Shown: one piece after another, positions 1-14,680 of the stretch | Layout: the number at the start of each line of letters is the position of its first letter | How positions within the stretch are numbered: the first letter of the stretch is position 1 | Source: Neocallimastix lanati (nom. inval.) | Lineage: Eukaryota; Neocallimastigomycota; Neocallimastigomycetes; Neocallimastigales; Neocallimastigaceae | Direction of reading: 5' to 3' | Length of the DNA: 64,000 bases | NCBI GenBank assembly: GCA_016946835.1 | Contig: JACVTC010000058.1 | Span: 752,001 to 816,000 of the forward strand | Position numbers and translations under genes: made by a program | Notes under the pieces: model-generated | What the model saw: only the letters and a program-made list of their open reading frames with translations | Database searches by the model: none | What the model was told of the DNA's origin: nothing

Positions 1-407
1 TTATTTTCATTTTTTTTTTTTGTATCATAAAGTATTGATATTGTAAATTATGTGAATAATTAATGTGAAATACATTTATACATTTATACGAAAATACGAA
101 TTAAAAATTAACTAAAAATTAAAGAACGATATGATTTCTTTAATTAATATTCATTATTAAGAAGTTTTATTAAATAATTTTCAAATAATTTTTTTTTTTT
201 TTTATTTTTATTATTTTTTTTAATAAATTTTTAATCAACAAATAAAAAAATATTAACATATTTTTTTGGTCAATGATATAATTAATACAAATTAAAAATA
301 ATTTTAAATGAGTGCATCCCAATTATAATACAAAAAAAAAAAAAAAAAAAAGTGTTGACCAATTAATTTATTTTAGCTTTTTATTTAAATTCTTTTTTAT
401 CTTTTCA

Positions 408-440
<33 letters not shown>

Positions 441-875
441 CCTTATAAATCAATAATATTACACAATTAATAATAAATATTAATAATTTTAATTTTTATT
501 AATAATAATAATAAATTAGAAATAATTCAATAATGGGGACATTTATATCATATTATATGATTCATGATTTATTATTATAATTTATTTTTTTAAAGTATAT
601 TTTACTAATTAAATAAAATTTTTAATTTTTTAATTATCTAATTAATTATTATATTATAATATATATTTATATGTTTTAATTATTGAAATTAATTTTTTTT
701 TTTTTTTGAATATATACATTAATAATAGAAAGAATTAAGATGTAATATTAATTGAGAATTAATTTATTTTATTTTTTATTTTTTATTTTAATTTTGTTTT
801 TTTGTTATTTTATTGTATATAATAATTTAAAATAATAATTTAATATAAAAGTATTATTTTTTTTAATAAACAATA
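1..875. other. AT-rich spacer upstream of the F-box gene
   Basis: Homopolymer A and T runs and simple A/T sequence. I see no reading frame with coding character and no RNA gene. The last 100-200 bases presumably hold the promoter of the gene starting at 876, but no specific element can be named. Confidence 0.6.
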
Positions 876-3368
876 ATGATAAATTGTTCATCATCAATTA
901 TACCACTAGAAATTATATATCATATATGTAGATGGCTAAAAAGAGCTGAACTTTATCCTTGCTTATTAATTAATAAGCAGTGGTATTCTATAATATTACC
1001 ACTTTATTGGAAAAATATAAGAATTTCTAATAATAAACAATGGACAAATTTTATTTGTTCTACTGCTATTGGAAAAGGAGTTGAATAGTAGTTAAACTTT
1101 TTATTTATTTATTTTATTTATTTATTTTATATATTTATATAAATTTAATTAGTAAAATGATTATAATGATTTTTAAAAATCAATAAAACTTTTGTATATG
1201 AATTTATTGGAAAGTTTGATAACTTTTTTTTTTTTTTTTTATACATATTAACTGAAAATTAATTAATTAATTATTATTATTATTATTATTATTTATAATA
1301 ATATTGATTCTATTATTATAACTCATTTTATTTATATAAAAAAGTATTAGAAATTTTTCATTTTCCGATATTCAAGAAACATCATCAACATTAAATATAT
1401 ATGAATATAAATCATTAGATTTTGTTGTTGAATCTCGACTAAATCGATTTGTTCATCTTATAGAAAATAATAATGCTAGGCTAAGTTCACTGGAATTTAT
1501 TGGAATTAAATCTTTAACGGAACAGAAGTTATTAGAAATTTGTAAATATTGTCCACGTTTAGAAGGCCTATATATTCATCGTTGTGGTATTACCTATCAT
1601 ATTAAAGATTTTGAAAAAGTTGCTATTTATTGTCCTAATTTAAGGAAATTACATCTTGGCAGAAATTCATCAGCTTCTTTTATTAATGATCTTATTTTGA
1701 AAACTATTCTCCTAAATTTTAAGGAATTGAATGAATTGACTATATCTTTTTCTACTTTAACCGATGCTTCTTCTGATGTTTGGAAATATGCTAAAAAAAG
1801 TAATATATATTAGTTTTATATTTTTAATCATATAAAATATCAATTTTAATTACCGAATTATATATATATATAATTATTTTTTTTTTTTTTTTTATTATTA
1901 TTTATTTATTTATTTTATTTTATTTTATTTTATTTATTTATTTTATTTTATTTTATTTTATTTTATTTTATTTTATTTTATTTTATTTTATTTTATTTTA
2001 TTTTATTTTATTTTATTTTATTTTATTTTATTTTATTTTATTTTATTTTATTTTATTTTATTTTATTTTATTTTATTTTATTTTATTTTATTTTATTTTA
2101 TTTTATTTTATTTTATTTTATTTTATTTTATTTTATTTTATTTTATTTTATTTTATTTTATTTTATTTTATTTTATTTTATTTTATTTTATTTTATTTTA
2201 TTTTATTTTATTTTATTTTATTTTATTTTATTTTATTTTATTTTATTTTATTTTATTTTATTTTATTTTATTTTATTTTATTTTATTTTATTTTATTTTA
2301 TTTTATTTTATTTTATTTTATTTTATTTTATTTTATTTTATTTTATTTTATTTTATTTTATTTTATTTTATTTTATTTTATTTTATTTTATTTTATTTTA
2401 TTTTATTTTATTTTATTTTATTTTATTTTATTTTATTTTATTTTATTTTATTTTATTTTATTTTATTTTATTTTATTTTATACTAATCTATAAATATTAA
2501 TAATTTGATTAAAAAAAATATAAATATTTAAATGTGATCAATTATAAATTCTTTAATATAAGATGGTGATTATGATTTGTCAAAAACAAAAAATGGATCA
2601 AATTGTTCACTTAATATTTATAATCAGAAAGGTTTAAGTTGGCTTTCACTTTCAGAACTAGGTTATCCTATGGAATTATTTAATCTTCCAGGTCAAATAT
2701 CATGTAATCTATTTTGGAAGGGTATGTTATCGAACATTGGTTCTCAGTTAGAAGCATTAGATTTATCAGCTTGTGGAAGATATTTAAATGAAAATGTATT
2801 ATTATTAATTGAAGAATCATGTCCTAATCTAATGGCCTTAAATCTTTCTGCCAATTATTTTGTAACCGATGCCGTTTTAAAACATCTATTACCAAAATTA
2901 AATAATTTATGCCATCTACATTTATGTGCTTGTAATTTATTAACCGATAAAGCATTAGAATATATTGGAGAATATGCACCTCCTCAATTACAATTTTTGG
3001 GATTATGTATGAGGGGTACTAACAATTCCCAATTTTCTCCTCAAAATCTATATAGAATGGTAACGAAGTGCCAAAAACTGAGAAATATTTCACTGGGATC
3101 CGTAGAATCAGAAATAAAAAAGAGAATTCATCAATATTTGAAATCAAGAAGTGATCAATATTTAAATAGAGAAGATTTTACTGTCGTCGTGGTAGAAGAT
3201 GGTCATCATTATTCATCCAATAAAAAATCTAATAAAAGAAATTCAACATCTTCGGCACGAAGTAATTCCTCAACGGGGGATGGAAAACCCATAAAAAAAA
3301 CTTTAGAATCTTTACATCCATTTCATTGTTTTTGCAAAGAATCCTTCTTGTTTCATGATTATTATTAA
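876..3368 (+). CDS. F-box and leucine-rich-repeat protein
   Basis: Predicted substrate receptor of an SCF ubiquitin ligase. Exons 876-1087, 1345-1799 and 2563-3368 join in phase (2, then 1) to give 490 residues. Residues about 7-50 read as an F-box (IIPLEIIYHICRWL, then INKQWYSIILPLYWKNI). Exon 2 and most of exon 3 carry cysteine-containing leucine-rich repeats, for example CPRLEGLYIHRCGIT, CPNLRKLHLGRN, LEALDLSACGRYLNE, CPNLMALNLSAN and LCHLHLCACNLLTDKAL. The last about 70 residues are Ser/Asn/Lys-rich and end in a Cys/His/Phe-rich tail. Exon 1 would hit a stop if read through; splicing GT at 1088 to AG at 1344 restores ...GVEYIRNFSFSD. Intron 2 (1800-2562) is mostly a TTTTA array. The substrate cannot be inferred. 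The family call is firm; the first intron acceptor (AAG) is less certain than the second. Confidence 0.85.
1941..2480. repeat. (TTTTA)n array, 108 perfect units, inside an intron
   Basis: An uninterrupted pentanucleotide array of 540 bp fills most of intron 2 of the F-box gene. The preceding 1908-1940 is an imperfect TTTTA/TTTA lead-in. No variant unit was seen, so it is either young or homogenised, or the assembly copy number is approximate. Confidence 0.97.
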
Positions 3369-3680
3369 TCATTGATAATTGAAAGAATAAAAATATTAAA
3401 TAATTTATTATATTTTTATTTTGTTTCAATATATTTATATTTTTATTTGATATTTTTTTTTAAATAATTTTTTGCATATATGTATAAAACAATGAAATTC
3501 TATTATTATTATTATTTTTTTTTTTTTTTTTTTTTTATAAAATCTTTATTATTTATTATTTTATTAAAACTAATCATTAAATTTTGAATTTTTTTTTTAT
3601 ATGTATATATTAATAATATAGAATATAATAATAGTTAGATATAAAACAAATATTTTTGATAACTACGTATTATATAATAA

Positions 3681-3718
<38 letters not shown>

Positions 3719-4136
3719 TATCCAAACATTAATAGCCATATTAATTACATCATATTTTTAAATTAAATAATAATAGTTTGACAATCATAATAAATTATGA
3801 AGAAAAAAAAAAAAAAAAGTATCTCAGATTTGAAATGATATAAATTTTTATATATACTATCTTATAGTTACATATTGGAATTTTTATTATGTGATTATAG
3901 GAAATGGTTAAGATAATTTACAACATTATAAATAAATATATGAAAAAAAAAAAAATTAAAGAAATTATTATATATTATAAATTTTAGGTGAAATATATAA
4001 ATTTATATACATATATTTTTGTTAACTCTATAGTTCTACAAAAATAAATAAATAAATAAATAAATATAAATAGGTGTAATCAATTTTCATTAATACGAAC
4101 CAATCTAGCTTTTATATATATATTCCATTTTTTTTA

Positions 4137-4168
<32 letters not shown>

Positions 4169-4190
4169 GTTATTAGAATTTATTTTAAGC

Positions 4191-4279
<89 letters not shown>

Positions 4280-4455
4280 ATACTCTATTTGAATACACTT
4301 AAAAAAACATATTTAAATTTAAATAAAAAAAAAATTTTTTTTCTTTTTTTCTTTTTTTTCAATAATTTTTTTATTTATTTATTTTGAATATATAAACTTT
4401 AAAATATTTATAAAATGATGATAGTAACAATAAATTTGTAATAAATAGATATTAA

Positions 4456-4490
<35 letters not shown>

Positions 4491-4622
4491 ATTATTAATA
4501 ATAATAAAAAAAAAAAGTAATTTAAATTAATAATTATGTTTAAATATATTTTGCTCTGATTGATAGTTATTCTCATTTATGTATAATTATAAATTAATAA
4601 TATTTAATGTATTTTTTTTTTT
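3369..4622. other. AT-rich spacer between convergent genes
   Basis: 3' flanks of two convergent genes (F-box gene and ChAPs gene). It holds long A and T runs, a TTTA run near 4197-4220 and TTA/ATT microsatellites near 4460-4490. No coding or RNA feature is supported. Confidence 0.6.
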
Positions 4623-5269
4623 TTAATGAGTTTTTTCACAAATTTCTTTGTTTAATTTTTCAAGATATGTAAAGTATGGCTTCATTAATACATAGTGACT
4701 ACAATTAGTAGCAATATTATTAACAATTTCTAGACCAAAGTTATCGATAAGAGATAATAAAGAATTACATATTTCGTTAGGATACTAAAATTTTAAATAG
4801 AATGGAAGAGAATTAAAAAGTAAAATGAAATAATATATATATATAATAAACAATTAATAATAATTTATTGTTATTAATTAATATTATATGATATATATAT
4901 AAAAAAAAAAAAAAAAAATTAAAAGATTAATTTAAATTATAAAATTTACAGATAAATAATATATAATATATATATGTTATAATATTTATATTATGCATAC
5001 ATATGCATTATCATAATTATATTCTTTAACAAGAACTAATTGATTTATGATATTTAAGGCAGCATCAACTTGATTAAATTCAGTATGAAGTTTTAATATT
5101 TTATTAAGGCAATTCACTGAATATTTATCATTAAATGAACGAATATAGGCATCAAGTGCTTCATTCTATTTATTGTTAATATATTAAAAAATTTTATAAT
5201 TATTAAATTATAAATTTATAAAATAACATATAATAAAAATTTTAATAATTTTATGTAAAAAATTGATAC

Positions 5270-5306
<37 letters not shown>

Positions 5307-5681
5307 TATTATTATTATTACCAAATTTCTTTTATACAAATCATTATATTATTTATTTATTTATTTATTTATTTTTATACCTTGTATCCTAATCTTAAAG
5401 CTAAATCACCATATAATTCCCATTCCTTGGATGATTGATTATAACTGAATTTCTTAATTAAATATGGTTGTTTAACTTCAACTTGAAATAATGAGAAAAC
5501 TCTAAGATCCTATAAATAATAAGATTTTTTTTTATATATTTATACATATTTATATTAATATATAATTATTTATTATCAATTTTTATATATAATTGTTATA
5601 CAAAAAATTTATCTTTAAAAAAAAAAATTTTTTTTTTTTTTTTTTTTTTCGTATAAATGAATCATTTATAATTTTTATTTT

Positions 5682-5716
<35 letters not shown>

Positions 5717-6875
5717 ACCTCATATAATACCATAAACATATTATCTAACCAACGTTCACATAAACGCTTAGTAGTTAAAGCCATTTTGTATGAGTGTATT
5801 CTTGGTAAATCTTGAGACTAATTTTTTATTATAAAAATATATATTTATTAATATAAAATTTTAATATTTAATATTATTATTAATTTATAATTTATTATAA
5901 ATATATATATTTATTAATATAAAATTTTAATATTTAATATTATTATTAATTTATAATTTATTATAGAAGTAATGATTATTTATAATATATATAATAATAT
6001 AGATAGATATAAAATAAAATAAATAAATAAAATAAAAAAGAAACTTTACTGGATCATTTTCTTCTTCATTATTTTCTTCATCGAAATTAATATTAAGATT
6101 TTCTTTACTGTGTAAAGCTTCTTCATTTTCAAATTTTAATACAACTTTAGATTCTTTCTCTGCATTTTCCTTATTATCAAATTCAATCTTCACTTTTTCA
6201 TTAATTTCTTGTGGTTTTTCTTTATTTAAATTAATTTCATTGACACCTTCAGTTATAGCTTTTTCGTTTTCTTTTTGGTTTTCGGTTTCTTCTGAGAATG
6301 GTGTAATATGAGTAGTAATAATACCATTTTCCTTATTTTCTTTTTTATCCTTATTTAATTCAGCTTTACTAGTTTTTTTATTCAATCTTTGGTTAATTAA
6401 AGAATTTGTAGACTCTAACTTTGGTTTATTTCTAATTAAACTTTGCATTCTCTTTTTAACTTTTAATTTATTCATTTCCTTTTCTTTATTTGCTATTTTT
6501 TCTTCTGATTCTGGACTCTTAAATTGAACATTTAATTTATATTCTTCTTCCATAATGAAAACCTTTGAACGATATTGTAATAAATTATCCCAACCAATAT
6601 TATTTAAAATACGAATTAAAATATTATAAGCTCTTCTATAAGTACCATATAATCTATTTCCTGGTAATTTTAAGAAATCAGAATGAACCTAATTATTATG
6701 TTTATATAAATTTAAATGTTTATTTATTTATTTATTTATTATCATAAGATTTATAATTAATATAATTAATAATTGATTTATTTATTATTAATTAATTTTT
6801 TATTTATTTATTTTATTCAATAATAATAATAATAAAATATTAAATAATTAGATGAAATAAATAAAATCATAAATT

Positions 6876-6935
<60 letters not shown>

Positions 6936-7702
6936 ATTAATTATATATGAAAACACTTACATCTCTGAATTTATCATCTAAACCATCTTCATTTTCTTCA
7001 TTATAATATAAAATATTTAAAGCATGAAGTTCAGATTCAAAGATAGTTGGAATATTTTCATTATGTGGAATTCTCTTTTTAACCGGTTTACAAAAGTTTT
7101 TACCAGAGAGATCTCTTTTTTTACTGTTAATCATTGGACATGAATTTAAAGCTTGTAATGCTTTTTCATATTCATTTAAATCAACATATAAATTAGCTAA
7201 TAATTCCCATGGATAGAATTCTTTAATTGAAGAAATAATAGCTTTATTTGCAATAGCAAGAGCTTCCTTATAACGACCCTTTTCCCTAAGGAAGTTAGCT
7301 TGTGTTATTAAAAGTTCATAAGAATGACAACCACCTGTAATGGCTTTATGAAGTGTGACAACACCTTCAATTCCTTTATTACTTTCGAAATATAATTTGG
7401 ATATAACTGAACCGATTTCTGGATTAATCTTATATATTTCTTGGAAATATTTAATTGCTTTATCTTGTTTTTTAGTATTGGTAAAATATTTAACAATAGC
7501 TTGAGTAAGATAATTATTTGAAATAGTTGGCTTAACCGCTTCATCATTATGACCAATATTGAATTTTCCAGATTCATAAATAATTTTTGCAACTCTTAAA
7601 AATTCATCCTCATCCTCTTCATTTTCAAATACATTAACTTTTTTAATTCCTGAAATTATACCGAAGTTATCATGATCATTTTCTTAAAAAATAAAATAAA
7701 GT

Positions 7703-7762
<60 letters not shown>

Positions 7763-8353
7763 ATAAATAAATAAATAATAATAATAAATAAAATAAAATA
7801 AGAATTAAAATAAAAATAAAAAATTATAAAATTAATATAATATATAAGTATATTATCTACAAATTAAATATATATAATAAATAAACTATTAAAAAATTAT
7901 TATATTTGTTATTTTTTAATAATTTTTACTGATATATACCGATATAGTTGTCATCATAAAGAATAGCTCTTAAAACAGATGAAATATAGGCTTCATTCCA
8001 TAGATCATCATTATTTATTGTACATCTAAATGTTAATATTTATAAAAATGTTAATATTTATAAAAAAAAAAAAAAAAAAAAAAATTTTTTTTTTTTTGTC
8101 ATCTTTCTTTAAAGAATCATTTATAATTGCTTATATTAAATCATTTTATTAATGATATAGTTTTACCTCTTTTTACTAGAATCAATCATATAACATACAA
8201 CACCACCTGGAATTTGAACTTCAACACGAATATCCACTTTTGAAAAAACATTATAGCAACAATAGATACCATTGACGATTTTCCAACTTGAAAGCGTAAG
8301 CCATGAATTACTCTTAGTTTCCTTTATTTATAATATAAATTTTAAATAAAATA

Positions 8354-8385
<32 letters not shown>

Positions 8386-8543
8386 TATTTCTTTTTAATA
8401 CCTATTACTACAATAATAATTATTATTATTATTTTTCTTTAATAATTGTTTTATTAGGTAAAAAAAACAACAAATACAATACTTACAACTGAATTAATTA
8501 ATTTATTAATATAAGTAGCTAAAGAAGCAGAAGAACTTTTTTA

Positions 8544-8582
<39 letters not shown>

Positions 8583-9049
8583 GTTTTACTATTATTATTA
8601 TATTTATATATTTATTTTTTATAATATTATTAAAAAAAAATACCTTGCATTATTACCCAAAACATAATGGTAAGAACTTTCCTGTTATTTTTATTTTTAT
8701 TTTTTAGTATTAAATTTATTAATTAAATTTTAATGATATTTAATATATATATTTTATTTAATTAAAATTTATGATTACATTAGCATTAATTTTATTGTTT
8801 GTTTTTAAAATATAACATAAATCTGGTGGACCCAATTCATTAATTTTATCTTTTGATTATGTATATTATAAAAAGGATAATTAATTAATAACTGAAATTG
8901 ATAAATTTTTAATTTAAATCTAAATATGTATACCTAATGAATTTGTTCTAGTTTTCATAGATTCACCTATGGTTAATTCCATAAGTTCAGGAGTATCTAT
9001 CGAATATGAATAAATAAAATTAATATTAATGATTGCTATAAAACAATTA

Positions 9050-9092
<43 letters not shown>

Positions 9093-9492
9093 CTTTATAA
9101 TATTAAAATTAAAGCAATTTATATAAAAAAAATTAATTATAGTCTGTAAATTATAATATAATAAAAAAAATGTGAAATATAAAATTTAAATATTTTATAA
9201 ATTCATATTCATTTCTCTAAATATATATTCGATTATTATTTAATTTCATAAATTTCAATTTATAAATGAAATATATAACATGGAATTAAAAAATAATTCA
9301 TATTTGCTTCAATTTAAAAGTGAACGCAATCAATATTATTTTTTTAACTTTATTGTTATCGTTTCAATAATATTGTGCATTTTTCTAAAGTAATATTATT
9401 ATTTCCAAATTATCTTTAAAAATAATTATTATAATTATAATTATGAATTATGGTTTGAAAAATATATTACCTTTTAAAAATGATGGAGCCAT
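4623..9492 (-). CDS. ChAPs-family exomer subunit (Chs5p-Arf1p-binding protein)
   Basis: TPR-containing cargo adaptor of the exomer coat, related to yeast Bch1, Bch2, Bud7 and Chs6, which with Chs5 carries selected proteins from the trans-Golgi to the cell surface. Thirteen exons join in phase to 799 residues: 9471-9492, 8934-8996, 8779-8849, 8644-8681, 8487-8535, 8167-8321, 7940-8025, 6961-7682, 6050-6688, 5719-5817, 5381-5509, 5001-5165, 4623-4784. Family signatures are ELGPPDLCYILKTN near the N-terminus, TPR-like helices in exon 8 (about residues 205-335, including YPWELLANLYVDLNEYEKAL then NSCPM), and PRIHSYKMALTTKRLCERW followed by DNMFMVLYEDLRVFSL. Length matches the yeast proteins (about 740) apart from a Lys/Glu/Asn-rich acidic insertion in exon 9 (about residues 450-615). 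The start MAPSFLKD lies on a 22-nt first exon, the least certain part. Several exons are under 75 nt. Confidence 0.88.
5835..5964. repeat. Tandem duplication of about 65 bp in a ChAPs intron
   Basis: Two nearly identical AT-only units (about 5835-5898 and 5899-5964) lie in the intron between the exons at 6050-6688 and 5719-5817. They differ only by one TA step. Confidence 0.85.
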
Positions 9493-11403
9493 TTTAATTC
9501 TCGAGAATTATATATATAATAGTTATGGTACTCTTTAGAATTTACTGAAAATGATTAATTTAATATTAATGAACCAATTGAGTAAATAATTTATAACAAA
9601 AGTTCAATTTAATGTGAATCTAGATAACAATAGTAAAAAAAAAAAAAAAAAATACTAATGCTAATTGAGTTCTGTTTTTACTGAATATGTATTTATTCAA
9701 TTAAATAAATTGTTTACAAATAAATACATATATAAAAGAGATAGCAAAGAAATTTCTTCTTTCCTATTTTTATTTATATTACTCTTTTGATTGAATTAAT
9801 AATATAAAATAAATAAATGTTAAATTTAAACTAAAAGCAGAACCCTTCTGATAATAAAATTTCAATAAAATTAAAGATATAAAATAAAATATAAATAGAA
9901 TAAATTATATATTATATATAATAAAATATAAATAAAAAATAAATATAATAATTAATAATAAATTATATTATTATTATATTAATTGTTAAATCTTATTATT
10001 TATTATTTTATCTATTGTATATTTTAAATTTATATTTTTTAATTAATATTTTAAAAATATTAATATATATATTTATATTTAATTGTTTTTTTCTTTGTTT
10101 TTTTTTTTGTTTTTATCATTTTAATTTTTACTATAATAATATATTGGATTATATTGTTATGATTAAAATATATATAATAATAAAAACCAATATTTAATAT
10201 AAATTTATATTAATTATCGAGAACTTTGAATATTTTAAATAATTCATTTTTTAATATAATTTCAATATAAATTTTATATATAAATAAACTTTATCACTTA
10301 ATTTTTTCATTTTTAATTTAATCAATTACAATATTTTAATAAATTAAACAGATTATATTTATAGTAATATAATCAAACTAATTTTTTTATATAAACTTTA
10401 TGGAATAAATTTATATTAATTATAATATTTAATAATAATATAATATTTATAATATTATAAAAAAATATCAAAATGAATAAAAATATTTACATATTTAATT
10501 TTTATCAAATTATTTATGCTTTTCCTTTATATTAGATATATAAATATTTTATGATTATTAATGTATGAAAAAATATTTTAATTCACAATTTTTTATTTCA
10601 ATTTTAATTTCAATTTTTATTTCAATTTTTATTTCAATTTTAATTTAAATAATTTTAAAAACTAAAAAAAAAAAAAAAAAAACTTTTTTCATAATTTGTG
10701 TAACCATTTAATATATATATAAAAACTCTTTATTTGGTAAAACTCAATTTTAATATTAAAATAAAACTAGATGAAAAAAAAAAATAAAACTATTTTTTTC
10801 TTTTTTTTGGACATATTTTTATCTATTTATTGGTAAATATAAAATTAAAATAAAAATAATATATAATAATAAATAATATAAATCTAATTAATTATAATGT
10901 TTTATATGTTTTATACAGTAAATAGTTTTAAAGAAATGACTTTTTTAAAAAGTGTTAATAAATGTTATATAAAAAATAATAAACTGTTATAAATAGTAAA
11001 TAATAGATAAATATATAAATGGATAATAATAAACAATAAATAAATATATATATATGCCTAAATCATTTTAAATAAAGGAAAAACTTCATTACTATTAGTT
11101 AACCTATTATTTTGAGCCATATAAAATAAAAATGAATTAATTATTATTTAATATCTTATATATATAAATTCTTATAATATATAATATATAATTTATAATA
11201 TTATAAATTACTAATTCTCAATTAAACAAAAAAATTTATTATATTAGAATATTTAAGAAATTATTTAAAAATTTTAAAATAATACTTATTTGTGTAATAA
11301 AATATAATATTATAAAAAACGACAAAAAGAAAAAAAAATACAATATATATAAAAAAATATTATAATAATAAATTTATTAAAGGTAACAAATTTGTAATTG
11401 CAA

Positions 11404-11502
11404 TTGAAAAATTTTTAAAAAAAAAATTGGAAAAATTATATTAAAAAAAGCAAAGTATAATTTTTAATATAATTTTCCAATTTTTTTTTAAAAAATTTTC
11501 AA
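11404..11502. repeat. Near-perfect inverted repeat, arms about 43 bp, loop about 13 bp
   Basis: The left arm (11404-11447) and the reverse complement of the right arm (11461-11502) match except for one-base differences in homopolymer lengths. Both arms contain an AATTGGAAAA-type core flanked by A/T runs. It would fold into a long hairpin. It may be a tiny foldback element; no target-site duplication was established. Confidence 0.75.
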
Positions 11503-14500
11503 AGTATTAATACTAAATTAAAATAGCTATTATTATATTATGAGAAAATATATTGAGAGACCAGTTATTGATAATTATATATAATTAGTATTATGATTTA
11601 TTCTTTGTTGAAATGGTTTGATATATAAAAAATACTTAAATAGCAGCAAAAATTTACAAATTAACATTTAAACAACTGAAAAAGTATATTTTATGTTGTG
11701 ATTGCACAATGATAGGATATCTCCTGTATTATGCATTTTATATAAGATAATATATATACTGAAAAGTTTTAAATAATTATATTATTTATATTAAAAAGAG
11801 ACTTCCTTAACATCCTTATTTATTACTTTATTACTTCTATGTCTTAAAACATTGATTTTTTAAAAATGAAATGGATTATTATATATATAATATAACAATA
11901 GATTAAGTATTTTGAAACATTAAAGATAAAAGCTTTAAAAAAGGATAAAAAAAAATTTATAATAACAATTTTAAATTATAATAATTAGATTCTATTTGAA
12001 ATGGATTTATACTAAATAATTTAAAAATCAAATAAATAATTAAGTATATATATATTGTGAAATAAAGACATGACAAGACAAAAATAATAATAATAATAAT
12101 AATAATAATAATTATAATATAAAGTAAACAGATAAAAAAAATAAAGTTTTTAATTTTCAAATTTATCTAAAAAAAAAAAAAAAAATAAAGTTATAAATTT
12201 TCAAATTAATCTAATTGAAGTTAAAAATAAATTTATTTATTTATTATATATAAAATATTAATATTAATAATAAGAATATAAATAAATAAGAATGATGAGA
12301 AAGAAATATTATTTTTATTTTTTAATAAAAATATATAAAAGTAAAATTTCATTTCATTTACTTTAATAAATGTAAAATCATTTATTATCGTAAATATTTT
12401 AATAATACAATATTAATATTTATTTATTTGAAATGCTTATAAAGTAAATTTTAAATATATTTAAAAAAAAGTACTAATAATAATAATAATAATAATAAAC
12501 ATTTAGATTAAAAGATTTTGGTTAATTTTATAATAATATTAATTAAAAGATTAAAATAAACTTTTAATATTTTTAATAATGAATTTAAAATTTTTCATTT
12601 ATATTAAATTTGAAAAATATAATTATTGATTTTTAATTTATATTCATTTATTAAATGAAATATAAAAAAAATTTTTTTTTTTTTTTTTTTTGACATGTAT
12701 ATATGCAATAATTTTTATTTAAAAAACGCATTATGTCCATTTAAAATTTAAAATTATTTATATTATTCTTTGTTTTGTTTTTATTATTAATTGTTGACGT
12801 TATTATTACCATCCACACTAATAAATAGAAATATAGAAATAAAATAAATTTAATTAATTTCATCAGAAATAAAAAAAAAAAAGTAAAAATAAAATAAAAA
12901 AAAATTAAATACTGTTCTATAAAATAATATGAGATAGTAAAGTATTAATAAAAATAAAATTGAATATATAATACTTCAATTTTTTATTTCATTTTATTAT
13001 ATCTTATAATATATGGAGTACTCTAAATTTAAACTTTTATAAGAGATATATTTTTTCTTTATTATAAATTTTTTTTCTATATTAATATTTTTTGTTTATT
13101 TTTAGTTTTTAACCATTAACCTTTAATTAAGAATATTATTTATAATATTTTTATATATAATACTTTCATTTTATTTTTGCTTATTCAATATGTCCTTTTT
13201 ATTTAAATTTCTATCATTTATTTTAGTTTTAAGAAATTCAATTAAAATATTATTATTATAATTATTAGGAAATTTCTTTTTAATTATTTAATATTAAAAG
13301 GAAATTCCCTAATAAAAGTAATTTATTTAACATTTCTGCACAGTATTTTTCAATATCATGTATTTTTTATTTAAAACAGCATATTTAAAAAAAAAAAAAA
13401 AATTGTTTCTTAAAGTTTTTTATTAATATCTATTTTACTTTTAAAAAAATTTTTAATTAAATTTATTAAACTCTATATTGAAAATATAATTAATACAATT
13501 TCATTTTATTACATTTGATAATTAATGTATACATTAACACTCAGAATTACATTTATAATGAATTTAATAAATAAATAAATAAATAAATAAATAAATAGAT
13601 GAATAAATAAATAAATAAATAAAAATAAAAATTTTCTGATTTAATTAATAATTAAAGATAAATTAAAAAAATGAATTTAAAAATTTTTGAGCATCAATAC
13701 ATTATTTATATATTATAATATATATATTACAAATATATTATATATTATAGTATATATTATAAATAAAGAATATATACTATTTGAAGTTTTAAAAAATGCT
13801 TCAATTCTATTGGTCATTCTTTCATTTGAAAAAAGAATAAAAATTTTAAAAATAGATTAAAAAAAAAAAAAAAAGATTGATATATTTTAATTAGTAGATG
13901 AGTGAGATTTATATTTTTCTTTTTCTTTTTGAAATTTTTAATCATTTTTTTATTACTATTTAATAATTTTTTCAGAAGTATTAAATATGAAGAAATCCGA
14001 TACTACTTTGAAAAATATTTGTTGTTACTTATTTTTTTATATTTAATTTATTATAATAATTAAATTAAAGTTATATAAATAAAATAATTTTCATTTCCAG
14101 ATTTTACCGTATTTACATTAATTATTCTTTTAAAAATTAATTATTTATTAGCCATCATCTTTTTATTAAAAAAAAAAAACTGTTGCAAAAATTTTTTTTT
14201 CAAAATTTAAATAATTTCATATATTCAAATATAAACATAATATATATAAATTTTATATTAACCTGTAAATTATTATAATATTTGATTTTTTAATAATTAA
14301 GTTTTTTTTTTTTTTTTGTTAAAATCATACATAAAAAATAATATGATAATATATCATCAATATAATACTAATAAATATTGATGATTTAAATTTTAATGGT
14401 AATGCATAATTTCTATATGCAACTAAAATATACATTATTATTTTCTATTACTCATAAGAATTTAAAAAAAAAAAGTTAGGATAAAACTTATTAATTACTA

Positions 14501-14569
14501 ATAATAAATAACTTTACTTTTTTTTTTTTTTTTTTTTAATTTCTAATAATTAATAATTAATAATTAATA

Positions 14570-14680
14570 ATTAATAATAAATAATAAATAATAAATAATA
14601 AATAATAAATAATAAATAATAAATAATAAATAATAAATAATAAATAATAAATAATAAATAATAATATAATAAAAATAAAT
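14570..14680. repeat. (TAATAAA)n heptanucleotide array
   Basis: A regular run of TAATAAA units, preceded by TAATTAA-type units from about 14550 and followed by degenerate AAT/AAAT sequence to about 14770. Confidence 0.85.

Noticed and set aside
4379-4576. Hydrophobic 65-residue minus-strand frame
   Set aside because: Low-complexity ATT repeat in the spacer; no conserved-looking sequence.
4623-9492. TFIIIC TPR subunit (GTF3C3/Tfc4)
   Set aside because: First impression from the TPR region and the W-L-D motif. The complete model with ELGPPDLCYI and PRIHSYKMALTTKRLCERW fits ChAPs in motif order and length.
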